From Bacillus_AB infantis_C (lineage in GTDB: Bacteria > Bacillota > Bacilli > Bacillales > Cytobacillaceae), in the NCBI RefSeq assembly GCF_050107595.1, contig NZ_JBNILH010000002.1, positions 589,233 to 653,232 on the forward strand: 64,000 bases of DNA. The letters run 5' to 3'. The position numbers and the translations under genes are program-made. Below, one piece after another: positions 51,957 through 60,213 of the stretch. The notes below the pieces were generated by a model. That model had not been told where the DNA came from. It searched no databases and worked only from the letters and a program-made list of their open reading frames with translations. Positions within the stretch are counted from its first letter, which is position 1. The number at the start of each line of letters is the position of its first letter.

Positions 51957-52451
51957 ATGAACATGGTTGTAGCTTCTTCGATCGGAGCCATCTGCATGGC
52001 TGTTTTTGTCATGTTCATCCGGATGCGGGCAGCCAAGAAACCTGCTTCAGCCAAAAAGATCATATTGCCGCCGCTTTTCATGAGCACGGGCGCCCTGATG
52101 TTCGTCTTTCCGTACTTTCGCGTCACACCGCTTGAGATATTAGAAGCTGCCGGAGTCGGCATGCTGTTTTCAATCCTGTTGATCAAAACCTCGGCATTTG
52201 AAGTGCGTGACAATGATATTTTCTTAAAAAGATCAAAGGCATTTGCCTTTATCCTGGTCGGCCTTCTTGTCGTCCGGATTGTGGCCAAGCTGATCCTCAG
52301 CTCCACGATCGACGTCGGCCATCTGAGCGGAATGTTCTGGATCCTCGCATTCGGCATGATTGTCCCTTGGCGGATCGCCATGTACCTGAACTACAAAAAG
52401 CTTTACAATGAACTCAATGGTACGACATTGAATACAAAAACTACCGTATAA
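51957..52451 (+). CDS. ccdC: CcdC family membrane protein (YneJ)
   Basis: About 164 residues with five or so hydrophobic segments, of the CcdC family associated with cytochrome c biogenesis loci in Bacillus. AAAGGATG lies upstream; the ATG at 51957 has workable spacing, while the one at 51948 overlaps the site. Its biochemical role is not known. Confidence 0.88.
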   Translation: MNMVVASSIGAICMAVFVMFIRMRAAKKPASAKKIILPPLFMSTGALMFVFPYFRVTPLEILEAAGVGMLFSILLIKTSAFEVRDNDIFLKRSKAFAFILVGLLVVRIVAKLILSSTIDVGHLSGMFWILAFGMIVPWRIAMYLNYKKLYNELNGTTLNTKTTV

Positions 52452-52458
52452 CAGTGAA

Positions 52459-52488
52459 AAACATCGAATTAGCTTTCGGTGTTTTTTT
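52459..52488 (+). terminator. Terminator-like hairpin after ccdC
   Basis: ACATCGAA / TTCGGTGT stem followed by seven Ts. Confidence 0.75.
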
Positions 52489-52501
52489 GTTTGAAAAATG
52501 A

Positions 52502-52533
52502 GAAAAACCACTCCACGGCCAGCGGAATGGTTT
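52502..52533 (-). terminator. Terminator of yneK (minus strand)
   Basis: AAACCACTCC / GGAATGGTTT stem followed on the minus strand by a T run. Confidence 0.7.
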
Positions 52534-52968
52534 CTAGAATAAATGCTCATAAGGAGCCATATCAATTTGTCTTTCAGTCAGTTTGCGGCGCAGGAATTTA
52601 TGGTCACGCTTTGGCGTCGCCTGAATATAACCTCTGATGATAAGATCCTCAGTAATGCGCTTCGCCTTCTCATTCAGTGCCAGCTCGCCAATCTTCCCGG
52701 CAATCTTCTGCCGCGCCACATCGCGGAAAAGCTCAGGCACCGGACTCACCAAATCCTCCAGCAGCACCTTTTGATCCTGGGCCCACAGGCTCCTCGTCTG
52801 ATCTACATAATGCTCTTCCCAATCAAGAATCGACTTGCCATCCTCTTTCGGCATCCGCTTCAAAAACTTCCGGAACATAAAAAAGCCGCCGATCGCAAAC
52901 AGTGATACCAGCACAACCACCCAAAACAAAATAAACACCAAAAACCAGCCAGTAAGCTCTGTTGTCAT
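52534..52968 (-). CDS. yneK: YneK, DUF2621 family membrane protein
   Basis: About 144 residues. One N-terminal membrane segment (LTGWFLVFILFWVVVLVSLFAIGG in two parts) is followed by a cytoplasmic helical domain with DWEEHYVDQTRSLW and KIAGKIGELALNEKAKRITED. It matches the DUF2621/YneK family, which follows ccdC in B. subtilis. AGGTGAATAG precedes the ATG at 52968. Its function is unknown. Confidence 0.85.
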   Translation of the reverse strand: MTTELTGWFLVFILFWVVVLVSLFAIGGFFMFRKFLKRMPKEDGKSILDWEEHYVDQTRSLWAQDQKVLLEDLVSPVPELFRDVARQKIAGKIGELALNEKAKRITEDLIIRGYIQATPKRDHKFLRRKLTERQIDMAPYEHLF

Positions 52969-53127
52969 TCTATTCACCTACATTACATTAACTTATTTAA
53001 TTTTATTATAAGCATATGAAGGGAAGGAGACAAGCCGAATCCTGTATAAAAAGTGGAACAAAGGGGAAATGGCCAAGCTATTAATACTTGTTTGATGGTA
53101 CAATAAGGAAAAGAGGAGGGGAACTGA

Positions 53128-53472
53128 ATGGAAAGCAGAACTAGTCTTCAGCAGGAAAAAGAAAAGCTCCAAAAACAAAAGGATGGGCTATTATTGCAGA
53201 TTTTCCTGCGCATCGCTCTTCTCGTTGCAGCAGGTATTGCCTACGGTCTCTTTATGAGCTTTTTCAGCCCCATTGAAGGAGCCGTCGAAACCATCATCTT
53301 CTTTATCCTTGCCGCACTGGCCGTCTTTCTATGGATCCGCTTCATGGTGCAGCTCTTTCGAGTATACAAGGTGCAATTTGAAATCAATAAGAACAATAAA
53401 AAGCTGCTGAAAAAGATCGTGGAAGAAGATCAGGAGCAGAATAAAGGCAATGGAACCGGCAGCTGGAGCTAA
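53128..53472 (+). CDS. Small membrane protein of unknown function
   Basis: 114 residues: a basic amphipathic N-terminus (ESRTSLQQEKEKLQKQKDG), two membrane segments (about 21-43 and 53-77) and a charged C-terminal tail. AAGAGGAGG precedes the ATG. It is the last apparent backbone gene before the tRNA. I recognise no family. Confidence 0.65.
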   Translation: MESRTSLQQEKEKLQKQKDGLLLQIFLRIALLVAAGIAYGLFMSFFSPIEGAVETIIFFILAALAVFLWIRFMVQLFRVYKVQFEINKNNKKLLKKIVEEDQEQNKGNGTGSWS

Positions 53473-53524
53473 AGGCTTGAAAAGTCTGCTTAATTCCGGC
53501 ATAATATCATTATTGCCAAATAGC

Positions 53525-53547
53525 AAAAGCAGCACATTACTGCTTTT
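53525..53547 (+). terminator. Short hairpin before the tRNA gene
   Basis: AAAAGCAG / CTGCTTTT, an 8-bp stem with weak Ts. It probably terminates the upstream small membrane protein gene. Confidence 0.5.
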
Positions 53548-53553
53548 ATCTAC

Positions 53554-53650
53554 GGGGCTGAATGGGGTACTGGTGTCCCTCACGGTCTTCAAAACCGCTC
53601 GTGACCTGCGTGCCAGGTCAGCTGGGTTCGATTCCCAGGCGGTCCCGCCA
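53554..53650 (+). tRNA. selC: Selenocysteine tRNA-like gene (anticodon UCA)
   Basis: 97 nt, ending in encoded CCA. Anticodon TCA at 53589-53591 sits in the 7-nt loop CTTCAAA. There is a D arm with a TGGT loop (GGGGTAC-TGGT-GTCCCTC) and a perfect 6-bp extra arm (GACCTG-CGTGC-CAGGTC). The T arm is perfect at 5 bp (CTGGG-TTCGATT-CCCAG). The 5' GGGGCTG pairs with CGGTCCC over 7 bp with two G-U pairs, giving the long acceptor typical of tRNA-Sec. Caveats: the eighth acceptor pair is A-G, the D stem has one T-C mismatch, and only 4 bp of the anticodon stem are canonical. It could be functional or starting to decay. Confidence 0.8.
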
Positions 53651-53684
53651 ATTAAACATTTTTTACCTTTACTACATAAATTTG

Positions 53685-53750
53685 CCTGCACGGTTTCATC
53701 GGTGAAAATCAACAAGACCGATGGAGTCCCGATAAGTGAAACCGTACAGG
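53685..53750 (+). other. Long inverted repeat between the tRNA and the integrase
   Basis: CCTGCACGGTTTCA (53685-53698) pairs with TGAAACCGTACAGG (53737-53750) with one mismatch. An inner pair, ATCGGT / ACCGAT (53698-53703 / 53717-53722), extends the structure. It may be a recombinase-binding or attachment-site element, or a structured leader. Confidence 0.6.
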
Positions 53751-53796
53751 ACATTTACTCTTAGTCACCTATTAAAATCCATAGGGGACTTTTTTT

Positions 53797-54774
53797 ATGC
53801 AACAGAAAACCATTCGTAAGTATAGGCGTGGAATGGGTTCTAGGAGTGCGAGAAGGGTGATCGATGAACTAACTCTATATGAAATGGTTGATAGGTCTAT
53901 CTCGGTTAAAAAAACTGAGGCACTCTCTTCAAGAACTATTAATGACTACTACAGTCATTTCGAGTATTTAAAGAAATATCTTGGAGAGGTTCAGTCTGCC
54001 GAGGAAGTTTCATTGGAACTTTTCCGAGGCTTTGTAGGCTAATGTTACATGAATTAGAATTATCTCCTGTAACAGCAAATGTCCGAATCAGGACAATGCG
54101 TGCCTTTATATGTTTTTGTTTTAGTGAGGGCTTTATCGACACACCAATTCATGAAAATTTTAAGCCTGTTAAAACTCCCGCAGATACTTTAGAATCTTTG
54201 ACCAATAGCGAAATTAAACAACTTTTGTCTATGATAGATGACGATTTGTATACGGGTTTTAGATATAAAATAATCATTCTGGTAATGTTGGACACTCTAG
54301 TGAGAATTTCGGAATTAGTGGCTATCAAACGGTGTAATGTGGATTTAAAAGCTGGTTTTATAAAACTGTAAGCTGAAGAAACGAAAATTAGGAAATCTAG
54401 AAGTGTTCCTTTATCAACGAAAACTATCAAACTACTATCTGAATACATAAAGGAAACTGAGGATTTTGATGCTGAACACCTGTTTCTAACATATGATGGT
54501 CGTCAAATTAATCCGAGTACAATAAGGATAATCTTAAGAGATTACGGACGGCAAGCGGGTATAGTAAATAAGAGAGTTAGCCCTCATACCTTTAGGCATT
54601 CCGGTGCGTTGCTTTATATCATGAATGGTGGGGACCCTATTTCATTACAGAATATTTTAGGCTATAGTCACATGAATATGGTCCGAAAATATATACAGAT
54701 GACCTGATACAGACTTAAGGAGAAAGCACAATACTTTTTCACCTTTGAATAGCATATTTGGAAATCAAAAATAG
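53797..54774 (+). pseudogene. Tyrosine recombinase/phage-type integrase, broken by three lesions
   Basis: Three frames together read as one integrase. The N-terminal SAM-like DNA-binding part (SSRTINDYYSHFEYLKKYLGE) ends at a TAA at 54040. A 1-nt deletion there shifts to the next frame (LHELELSPVTANVRIRTMRAF...). A second in-frame TAA lies at 54369-54371, after NVDLKAGFIKL. A further frameshift near 54705 restores DTDLRRKHNTFSPLNSIF. The catalytic core is visible: LDTLVRISELVAIK (first Arg), SPHTFRHSGA (HxxR) and GYSHMNMVRKYIQM, with Tyr in the RKY position. It starts about 150 bp after the tRNA, typical of a tRNA-targeting integrase. It is very likely inactive. Confidence 0.88.
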
Positions 54775-55009
54775 ATCATTTTCAATAGAAGAGAAGCGGG
54801 TAAAGATATTCCCGCTTTTTAATAATTTTTACGGGTTAAAGTTCGAATTCCTTTAACAATCCAGTAAATTCCTCAACTTTATTATAAAAAGGGCAGAGAA
54901 GTTTTTCTGAATGTATGATTTACTCGCTTTTGTTGATAAAATATTCTTGCAGCTAAAACAGGCTAAAGAATTAGAACTACTTTTAAATACACAGGAAATA
55001 GGTGATATG

Positions 55010-56059
55010 ATGAAGGGGAAAAGGAAGAGGAAGGGGAATATTAAACAACATTATGTTCCTCAATATTATTTAAGGAATTTCACTGACAATAAACATTTAT
55101 TTGTATATGATATCCAAAATAATAGAAGCTATAATGCTAATGTTGAAAACATTGGTAGTGAAAAATATTTTTATGACATAGATATTGATTTAGCCGGAGT
55201 ATACTTGACTGTAGATATGGAATTGACGGAAACTTATGTTGATGACCAAATCAGACTTCAAAATGAGAATCTTTGTTCACCAGTGATTTATGATTTTCAA
55301 GAAGTATGTAATATACTAAAAGATATTAAACCAAATGATAGGATAGGAATACTTTTTTCAGATGATACATGGCCAACTATAATTGATTTTATACTGGTCC
55401 AATTTGTGCGAACAAAAAAGATACGAAAACTTTTTTCTGAATTGGCAGAAACTTCAATGGAAGAATTAAAAAAGCAGGATCTACCAAAACAATTACAAAT
55501 AAAAGTAAACGATAAAAACTTTTGGATGTCCTACTTTCATAATATATTTCTATATGGGGTCCTAAGTTTATCGAATAAAACGAAAGGAATTCATTTAACA
55601 GATTCTTTTGAAAAAGTATTTAATATTTTCATAGAAGAAATTCAAGAGTTTAAGTCAGAACTTGAAAAATCTACAAAGATATTGATGTACAATACTACTG
55701 AAACTCCTTTTATGACCAGCGATCACCCTGTGTGTGTGTACAATAAAGCAGATGAATTGTCTGAATTTGAGGTAGTTTATTTACCTATAACTAAAGATAT
55801 TAGTCTTCTTTTTGTAAACAGCAAATTAGAAGAATTCTCATATTTAAATGGTAATATTCAAGTTATAAGGGAGGATAATATATCGATAGTAGAGAATTAT
55901 AATCTTTTTGTAACTCAAAGGGCTAGTCAAAGAGTGTATTCTTACACCAATGATTTTGACCAGGTTAAATCGTTTGTTAAAGGGAAAATAAAAATGAAAC
56001 TAATGATTCCTCAGACAACTAAAGATTTTGTTGGACCTGATAGAATTGTAATAATGTAG
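55010..56059 (+). CDS. DUF4238 family protein
   Basis: About 349 residues. The N-terminal IKQHYVPQYYLRNFTDNKHLFVYD is the DUF4238 signature, and TPFMTSDHPVCVYN is a second conserved block. These proteins are common in accessory regions, and their activity is unknown. I prefer the ATG at 55010, close after TAGGTGAT; the frame also opens at an ATG at 54911 with a poorer site. Base composition is clearly A/T-richer than the backbone, fitting acquisition with the island. Confidence 0.8.
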   Translation: MKGKRKRKGNIKQHYVPQYYLRNFTDNKHLFVYDIQNNRSYNANVENIGSEKYFYDIDIDLAGVYLTVDMELTETYVDDQIRLQNENLCSPVIYDFQEVCNILKDIKPNDRIGILFSDDTWPTIIDFILVQFVRTKKIRKLFSELAETSMEELKKQDLPKQLQIKVNDKNFWMSYFHNIFLYGVLSLSNKTKGIHLTDSFEKVFNIFIEEIQEFKSELEKSTKILMYNTTETPFMTSDHPVCVYNKADELSEFEVVYLPITKDISLLFVNSKLEEFSYLNGNIQVIREDNISIVENYNLFVTQRASQRVYSYTNDFDQVKSFVKGKIKMKLMIPQTTKDFVGPDRIVIM

Positions 56060-56297
56060 ATACTATTGACAAACCAACTCAAAGAGTACTCTTATTCGGT
56101 CTAAAAAGGTAGCAAGAGAATAGAAGAATAAAAATATATTTCCCTCTATACGGGGGACTAGAAAATAAGTGTCTGACTTCGAAATAAACGAGGGGGATAT
56201 GACTGTTCCATATGCGTGCCAATAGGCGCGCTTTTTTTGTAGTTTGGGCTTACAAACTGGAATAGTGTAAAGAAATAACTACCTAGAATAATAGGTG

Positions 56298-56341
56298 CCT
56301 GACCACACATCTATTAAAGGTTTTAAGTTTGTGTGGTCAGG
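56298..56341. repeat. Inverted repeat upstream of the TIR-like gene
   Basis: CCTGACCACACA and TGTGTGGTCAGG are perfect 12-bp complementary arms with a 20-nt loop. There is no T run, so it does not look like a simple terminator. Confidence 0.75.
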
Positions 56342-56403
56342 AACTAATCTTTGGGCTTTACTGGATTTCATAAACTAAATATAAACTTTTGCGGGATTTT
56401 TAA

Positions 56404-56590
56404 ACTCTTGGGAATGCTATTATAACACTGGAAATTATAGCAGAACAAATATTAAAAGCTATTGAGGATATGGATAACAAAGAACGAATTAAACTTTTTC
56501 AGCCATTACAGAGAAAATTTTGAAAACAGCCCACCAAAAGAAGTGCTGGAAGATGAACGTCACTGGGCTTTTTATCCTGAGGACTATTAG
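56404..56590 (+). pseudogene. Frameshifted remnant of a small gene
   Basis: One frame gives LEIIAEQILKAIEDMDNKERIKLFQPLQRKF and stops at 56521. The next frame continues ENSPPKEVLEDERHWAFYPEDY to a TAG at 56588. A single extra T in the run at about 56517-56521 explains the break. There is no ATG with a ribosome-binding site at the 5' end. The family is not recognised. Confidence 0.45.
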
Positions 56591-56699
56591 GCATAAAAAG
56601 TTCTTTAGTTGCCACAAACACCTAAAATATCCCAAATAGAGAAAATTTAAGCTATAATTAATTTGGTAGTTAGAAAATAAGTGAAAAAGGAGTTGTATC

Positions 56700-57536
56700 A
56701 TGTTATATCAGATTTTAATAGAGGTTACTAATATACCAGGGGCGAAGGGTAATTTTAACCTTTATGAATATGATAAAGAAGCGAAAGAAGTCGTAATTGA
56801 GGAAATTGTAATTCCATATTTAAAAAAGGAAGAATTCCAATTTAATGGCTACTTTCTAAAGCCAACTAATGTGATTCGTATAAGTGTAAAGACCACTAAC
56901 GCACCTGTTAAAAGTATTGTGGATAGAGAAAACGCTAGTAATCCCCCAGGCTTTCTTATTTTTACAACAAGGGAACAGATTGTCCAGGATAGTAAACATA
57001 CATTTGATGTAACAAAAGAGATTTTTGCAGAGGCAAAAGCAATCTTATCAACGGAAGATAAAATAACAAATTCTCAGGAGGCAGGAAAAGAAGAAATAGA
57101 CCGTTCAAAAGTATTTATTGTTCATGGACATGATGAGGTTGTTAAACTATCAGTTGCTAGGTTTTTAGAAAAGATGGGTTTAACACCAATTATTCTTCAT
57201 GAACAAGCGAGTCAAGGGAAAACAATTATTGAGAAAATAGAAGAACACTCAAATGTAGGTTTTGGAATAGTGTTGTATACGCCTTGTGATTTAGGCAAGT
57301 CTAAAGACTCGGAACTTTTACAACCACGTGCCAGACAGAATGTAGTTTTTGAACATGGTTATCTTATGGCTAAGATTGGAAGGAATAACGTTTGTGCACT
57401 GGTTAAAGATGATGTAGAAAAGCCAAATGATATTTCTGGCATTGTATATATCAACTATGATTCTAATTGGCATATGGATTTGCTGAAAGAATTAAAAACT
57501 TCTGGTTATGAAGTAAATGCTAATCTTCTTTTATAG
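56700..57536 (+). CDS. TIR-like predicted nucleotide-binding protein (PF10137 type), defence candidate
   Basis: 278 residues in two parts. Residues about 1-115 (YQILIEVTNIPGAKGNFNLYEYDKEAK...) form a beta-rich N-terminal domain I cannot assign. Residues about 137-265 are the TIR-like domain: KVFIVHGHDEVVKLSVARFL, ILHEQASQGKTIIEKIEEH, GFGIVLYTPCDLG, LQPRARQNVVFEHGYLMAKIG and ISGIVYINYD. In this family the Glu in NVVFEHGY is the likely NAD-glycohydrolase residue by analogy with other TIR domains. Related domains act in anti-phage systems such as CBASS-type effectors. AAAAAGGAG precedes the ATG. It stands alone, is A/T-rich, and is flanked by inverted repeats. Confidence 0.85.
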   Translation: MLYQILIEVTNIPGAKGNFNLYEYDKEAKEVVIEEIVIPYLKKEEFQFNGYFLKPTNVIRISVKTTNAPVKSIVDRENASNPPGFLIFTTREQIVQDSKHTFDVTKEIFAEAKAILSTEDKITNSQEAGKEEIDRSKVFIVHGHDEVVKLSVARFLEKMGLTPIILHEQASQGKTIIEKIEEHSNVGFGIVLYTPCDLGKSKDSELLQPRARQNVVFEHGYLMAKIGRNNVCALVKDDVEKPNDISGIVYINYDSNWHMDLLKELKTSGYEVNANLLL

Positions 57537-57604
57537 GTGAAAATAGAGACAGGAGATTAAATTAGCCCTGTTATAATAAATTCCAGTATTTTCTGTTTTC
57601 TTAT

Positions 57605-57646
57605 CAGGTCCCCTGGCTCATTTTTAAGACGGGGCCAAGGGACCTG
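57605..57646. repeat. Inverted repeat downstream of the TIR-like gene
   Basis: CAGGTCCCCTGGC and GCCAAGGGACCTG are 13-nt arms with one mismatch, separated by 16 nt, starting 69 bp after the TIR-like stop codon. There is no T tract. Confidence 0.7.
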
Positions 57647-57741
57647 CCCCTTTGTCGCAAGAAAAATTCTTCTCCCACCATGTCCATTTCCTCTTCAAAT
57701 CCATATATAAGAGATGAACAAACATATAGGAGTGATTAGGA

Positions 57742-58179
57742 ATGCATCTGCAGATCAAAGGATGGACTCAGTTTATAAGTCTGGTTCGGTGGAGTGGTAT
57801 GTATCATCATGTGGTGGTCTTGTGGTTATACATGCTGCTGAGGAGTGATGGGATGTTGAAGGAGGGAGTGGCTTGCGGAGGGATTATGCTGAATTCTAAG
57901 CAGTTTGTCCGTTCTATTCAATTATTGCGGGAGGATCTGTGGTTATTTTATATGAAGAAGATGGATCTTTATATTCATGCACGGATTCAGCTTTCGATAA
58001 AGCTGCGGAAAAAGCTCGGTCTGTTTACGGCGGAGCTGTTTCCGCATGTTTTTTTGTTTACGGTGCCTGGTATATGGGAGTATTTGAATGGTCGAAATCA
58101 GGCTGAAATGGAAGAGGCAAGTACGGCCGGGTTACAGTTTAAAAACAGACAGAATTCCTTTTTTGCTGACTGCATGTGA
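57742..58179 (+). CDS. Hypothetical protein, faintly like phage replisome organisers
   Basis: A 145-residue ORF with AGGAG 9 nt before the ATG. The first 70 residues (KGWTQFISLVRWSGMYHHVVVLWLYMLLRSDG...SKQFVRSIQLLREDL) vaguely follow the pattern of phage replisome-organiser N-termini: a short helix, an LWLYLLL-type helix, then a GQxxxSxxxLAxxL-type segment. The C-terminal half is unremarkable. It may be a degraded or spurious frame. Confidence 0.35.
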   Translation: MHLQIKGWTQFISLVRWSGMYHHVVVLWLYMLLRSDGMLKEGVACGGIMLNSKQFVRSIQLLREDLWLFYMKKMDLYIHARIQLSIKLRKKLGLFTAELFPHVFLFTVPGIWEYLNGRNQAEMEEASTAGLQFKNRQNSFFADCM

Positions 58180-58218
58180 ATCGGTCATGAAGGACTCGTG
58201 AATCGAACCTGCATACAC

Positions 58219-58376
58219 AATAGTGAAAAGAAATAAAAGAAAGAATAGAAAGAATTAAAAACAACAACAACAGCATCTCTGAAGAAGTCCTGAGAGCAAA
58301 AATCGCTAGTGCTGCTGACCACCTCATGGGTAAAGGCGTTTCTCTGACAACCATGGATGACAGCGATAAAACGTAA
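58219..58376 (+). pseudogene. Start-less ORF fragment
   Basis: An open frame reads EKEIKERIERIKNNNNSISEE... and ends GVSLTTMDDSDKT. The peptide looks genuine (amphipathic helices), but there is no start codon or ribosome-binding site in frame. It is probably the remnant of a small gene. I do not recognise it. Confidence 0.3.
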
Positions 58377-58546
58377 TCTGTAAGCTGCTATATTCGACTG
58401 AGCAGCTGACGGCATTTATGGACCAGCAGAGACGGAACAGAGCGAGATACATCCCGGTGCATCATTTTCCTTTTACAAATAAGTTGTGCTCAATCTTGAT
58501 GTAAATGATATGTCCTTTACTGGTACAATCAAAAAAATAAACCCGC

Positions 58547-59796
58547 CTACACTGAAGGCGAGTTCACTTTCTGGATGATAGGCTCAGAACTATTTTGCGA
58601 TTGAATTTGCTGCAGCCTTAACCTCCACCATCCGATTGATACCGCAATAATGGAAAAAGCACACGTGATTGTGAGTACAGTAGCTCCTTCAAATTTTAAT
58701 AAAAGAACACCTCCCAATAAAACACCAATTGGCTGCGCTACAGTTGCTCCTGAAGACAATACCCCATCGCGCTTCCCAAAATGTTAACGGGTATCGCTTC
58801 CTGCAGAGTTGTTTGAAAAATGATTGTTATGGGTGCAGCAAGCAATCCAAACAGGCCGAAAGCTATTAAACTGAATACGATTGAATCTAAGAAATAGCCG
58901 CCCATGATGGCCGCTACTGCTGATCCTATGTATAAAAATATAGAGGTATTAAAATTTATTTGTTTAAATTTGTAGGTTAAAGCTGCCCCTAGTAAGGTGC
59001 CGGCACCAATTGCAGTGAAGCACAAGCCTAGAGCAGCTGAGCCATTAATTTTCAAATCAGAAAATAGAGTTGGCAAAAGGACATCCATGATCATAACGAA
59101 TGACATATTCGTAAATACAGCTGAAGAAATAGCAATGAAAATCCATTTTTGTTCTTTCAGATCTCTGACAGTTGTCTTAAAGGCAGTCATCACACTATTA
59201 TTTTGATTAGTGGTGTGAGGAATCTTTACTTTAACTAACAGAACTATATAGCAAAGGACAGAAATAAATGACAGGATAACAGCCACAACCATTGATAAGT
59301 TAAAACCGCCTGTCAGAAGAAGTATTCCGGCCGCGCTGGTTCCCAATAAATTGCTCACTTGTGTGACAACAGTTATCACACTATTAACGGACTTTAATTC
59401 TCCAGGATTGCATAATATCGGTACCAGAGTTCTTTCTAAGGGAGTGAGAACAGCGGATGAGATCCCTATGAATATGACGACTCCTGCATATATCCAATAA
59501 TTAGCCCCAGATGGATCAATTTTTAACCATCCCACCACCAGCAAAAGCAAGAGAGAAAAAAGGTGCCAGATGCTTGACCACAGTCCTAAAGCTATCTTGT
59601 TCATACGGTCAATGGCGATTCCGCTTAATGTAGTTAATAAAATGCCCGGTATGTAGCGGAAAGCCATCAGTGATCCAAATACCAAAGGAGAATGTGTTAT
59701 ATTAGTGAAATACCAAGCCAGTGTTAAGAAAACAATGCTCGATTGCAAGGACTGAGTCCCTAAAGCAATTACTATTATGCTTACTCTCTTATTCAT
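58547..59796 (-). pseudogene. MFS transporter, frameshifted near its C-terminus
   Basis: The first frame (58738-59796) encodes about 350 residues of a 12-TM major facilitator protein. It starts MNKRVSIIVIALGTQSLQSS, and the LSGIAIDRMNKIALG segment resembles the loop 2-3 motif. It ends at GSAMGYCLQEQL. The adjacent frame (58547-58759) continues with SSGATVAQPIGVLLGGVLLLKF. Joining them near 58752 gives a normal-length transporter of about 400 residues, so a small indel has broken the gene. It resembles macrolide/multidrug efflux-type MFS proteins; the substrate is unknown. Confidence 0.82.
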
Positions 59797-60083
59797 ACGC
59801 CTTTACACCTTGTTTCAAACCCTTCATAAAGCTCCAGCCAAACGCTGAGTTGGATAATTCATTAAACTTATATTGCTTCTCCCAAAAACAATCACCAGCC
59901 TTGTTGAAATACTCCAGTATTATGTGGATTTTTTTTCCTACTAACCAATCTTACTTTAAATTTACTATTTTTGGTATTGGGAAAATGATTAAGTAGTTCA
60001 TTACTCCTTTATGAAGCGTTATAATCTAAATCAACAAGTGATTTACATAACCGAAGTTAAACTCACACAAAGTATAAAAAAAC

Positions 60084-60213
60084 CTGTTAATTGGAGTGCA
60101 AGGCACGCAGAATGCGGGAAAGCAGCGGCAATGCTGAGACCCCGCAGTACGCAGCGGGAGGAGGCTCAGCGTTGCCCCGCAGAAAGCGAAGTGCCTGGAA
60201 CGGAAATGAACAG
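60084..60213 (+). repeat. Full-length copy of a folded dispersed Bacillaceae repeat element
   Basis: About 130 bp between CTGTT and AACAG. Internal arms pair: AGGCAC with GTGCCT, GGCAATGCTGAG with CTCAGCGTTGCC (one G-U), and CCCCGC with GCGGGA around a small loop. The conserved 3' part CTGGAACGGAAATGAACAG recurs at 14106-14155. I recall very similar sequences as repeats in many Bacillus genomes. A spurious 102-codon frame (60011-60319) runs through it. The 59797-60083 stretch before it shows no gene. Confidence 0.75.

Larger units (their letters stand above)
56060..56699. other. Non-coding stretch with remnants and an inverted repeat
   Basis: Holds a short hairpin GCGTGCC-AATA-GGCGCGC with Ts (about 56213-56238), the inverted repeat at 56298-56341 and a gene remnant at 56404-56590, all listed or described here. 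I see nothing else that looks coding. Confidence 0.6.

Noticed and set aside
54042..54774. Selenocysteine read-through in the broken integrase
   Set aside because: Its clear in-frame stop is TAA. The TGA after YIQMT is better explained by a frameshift, because the neighbouring frame continues the conserved C-terminus DTDLRRKHNTFSP.
58185..58415. Minus-strand ORFs of 70-76 codons
   Set aside because: They are antisense to a more protein-like plus-strand fragment (58219-58376) and lack ribosome-binding sites.
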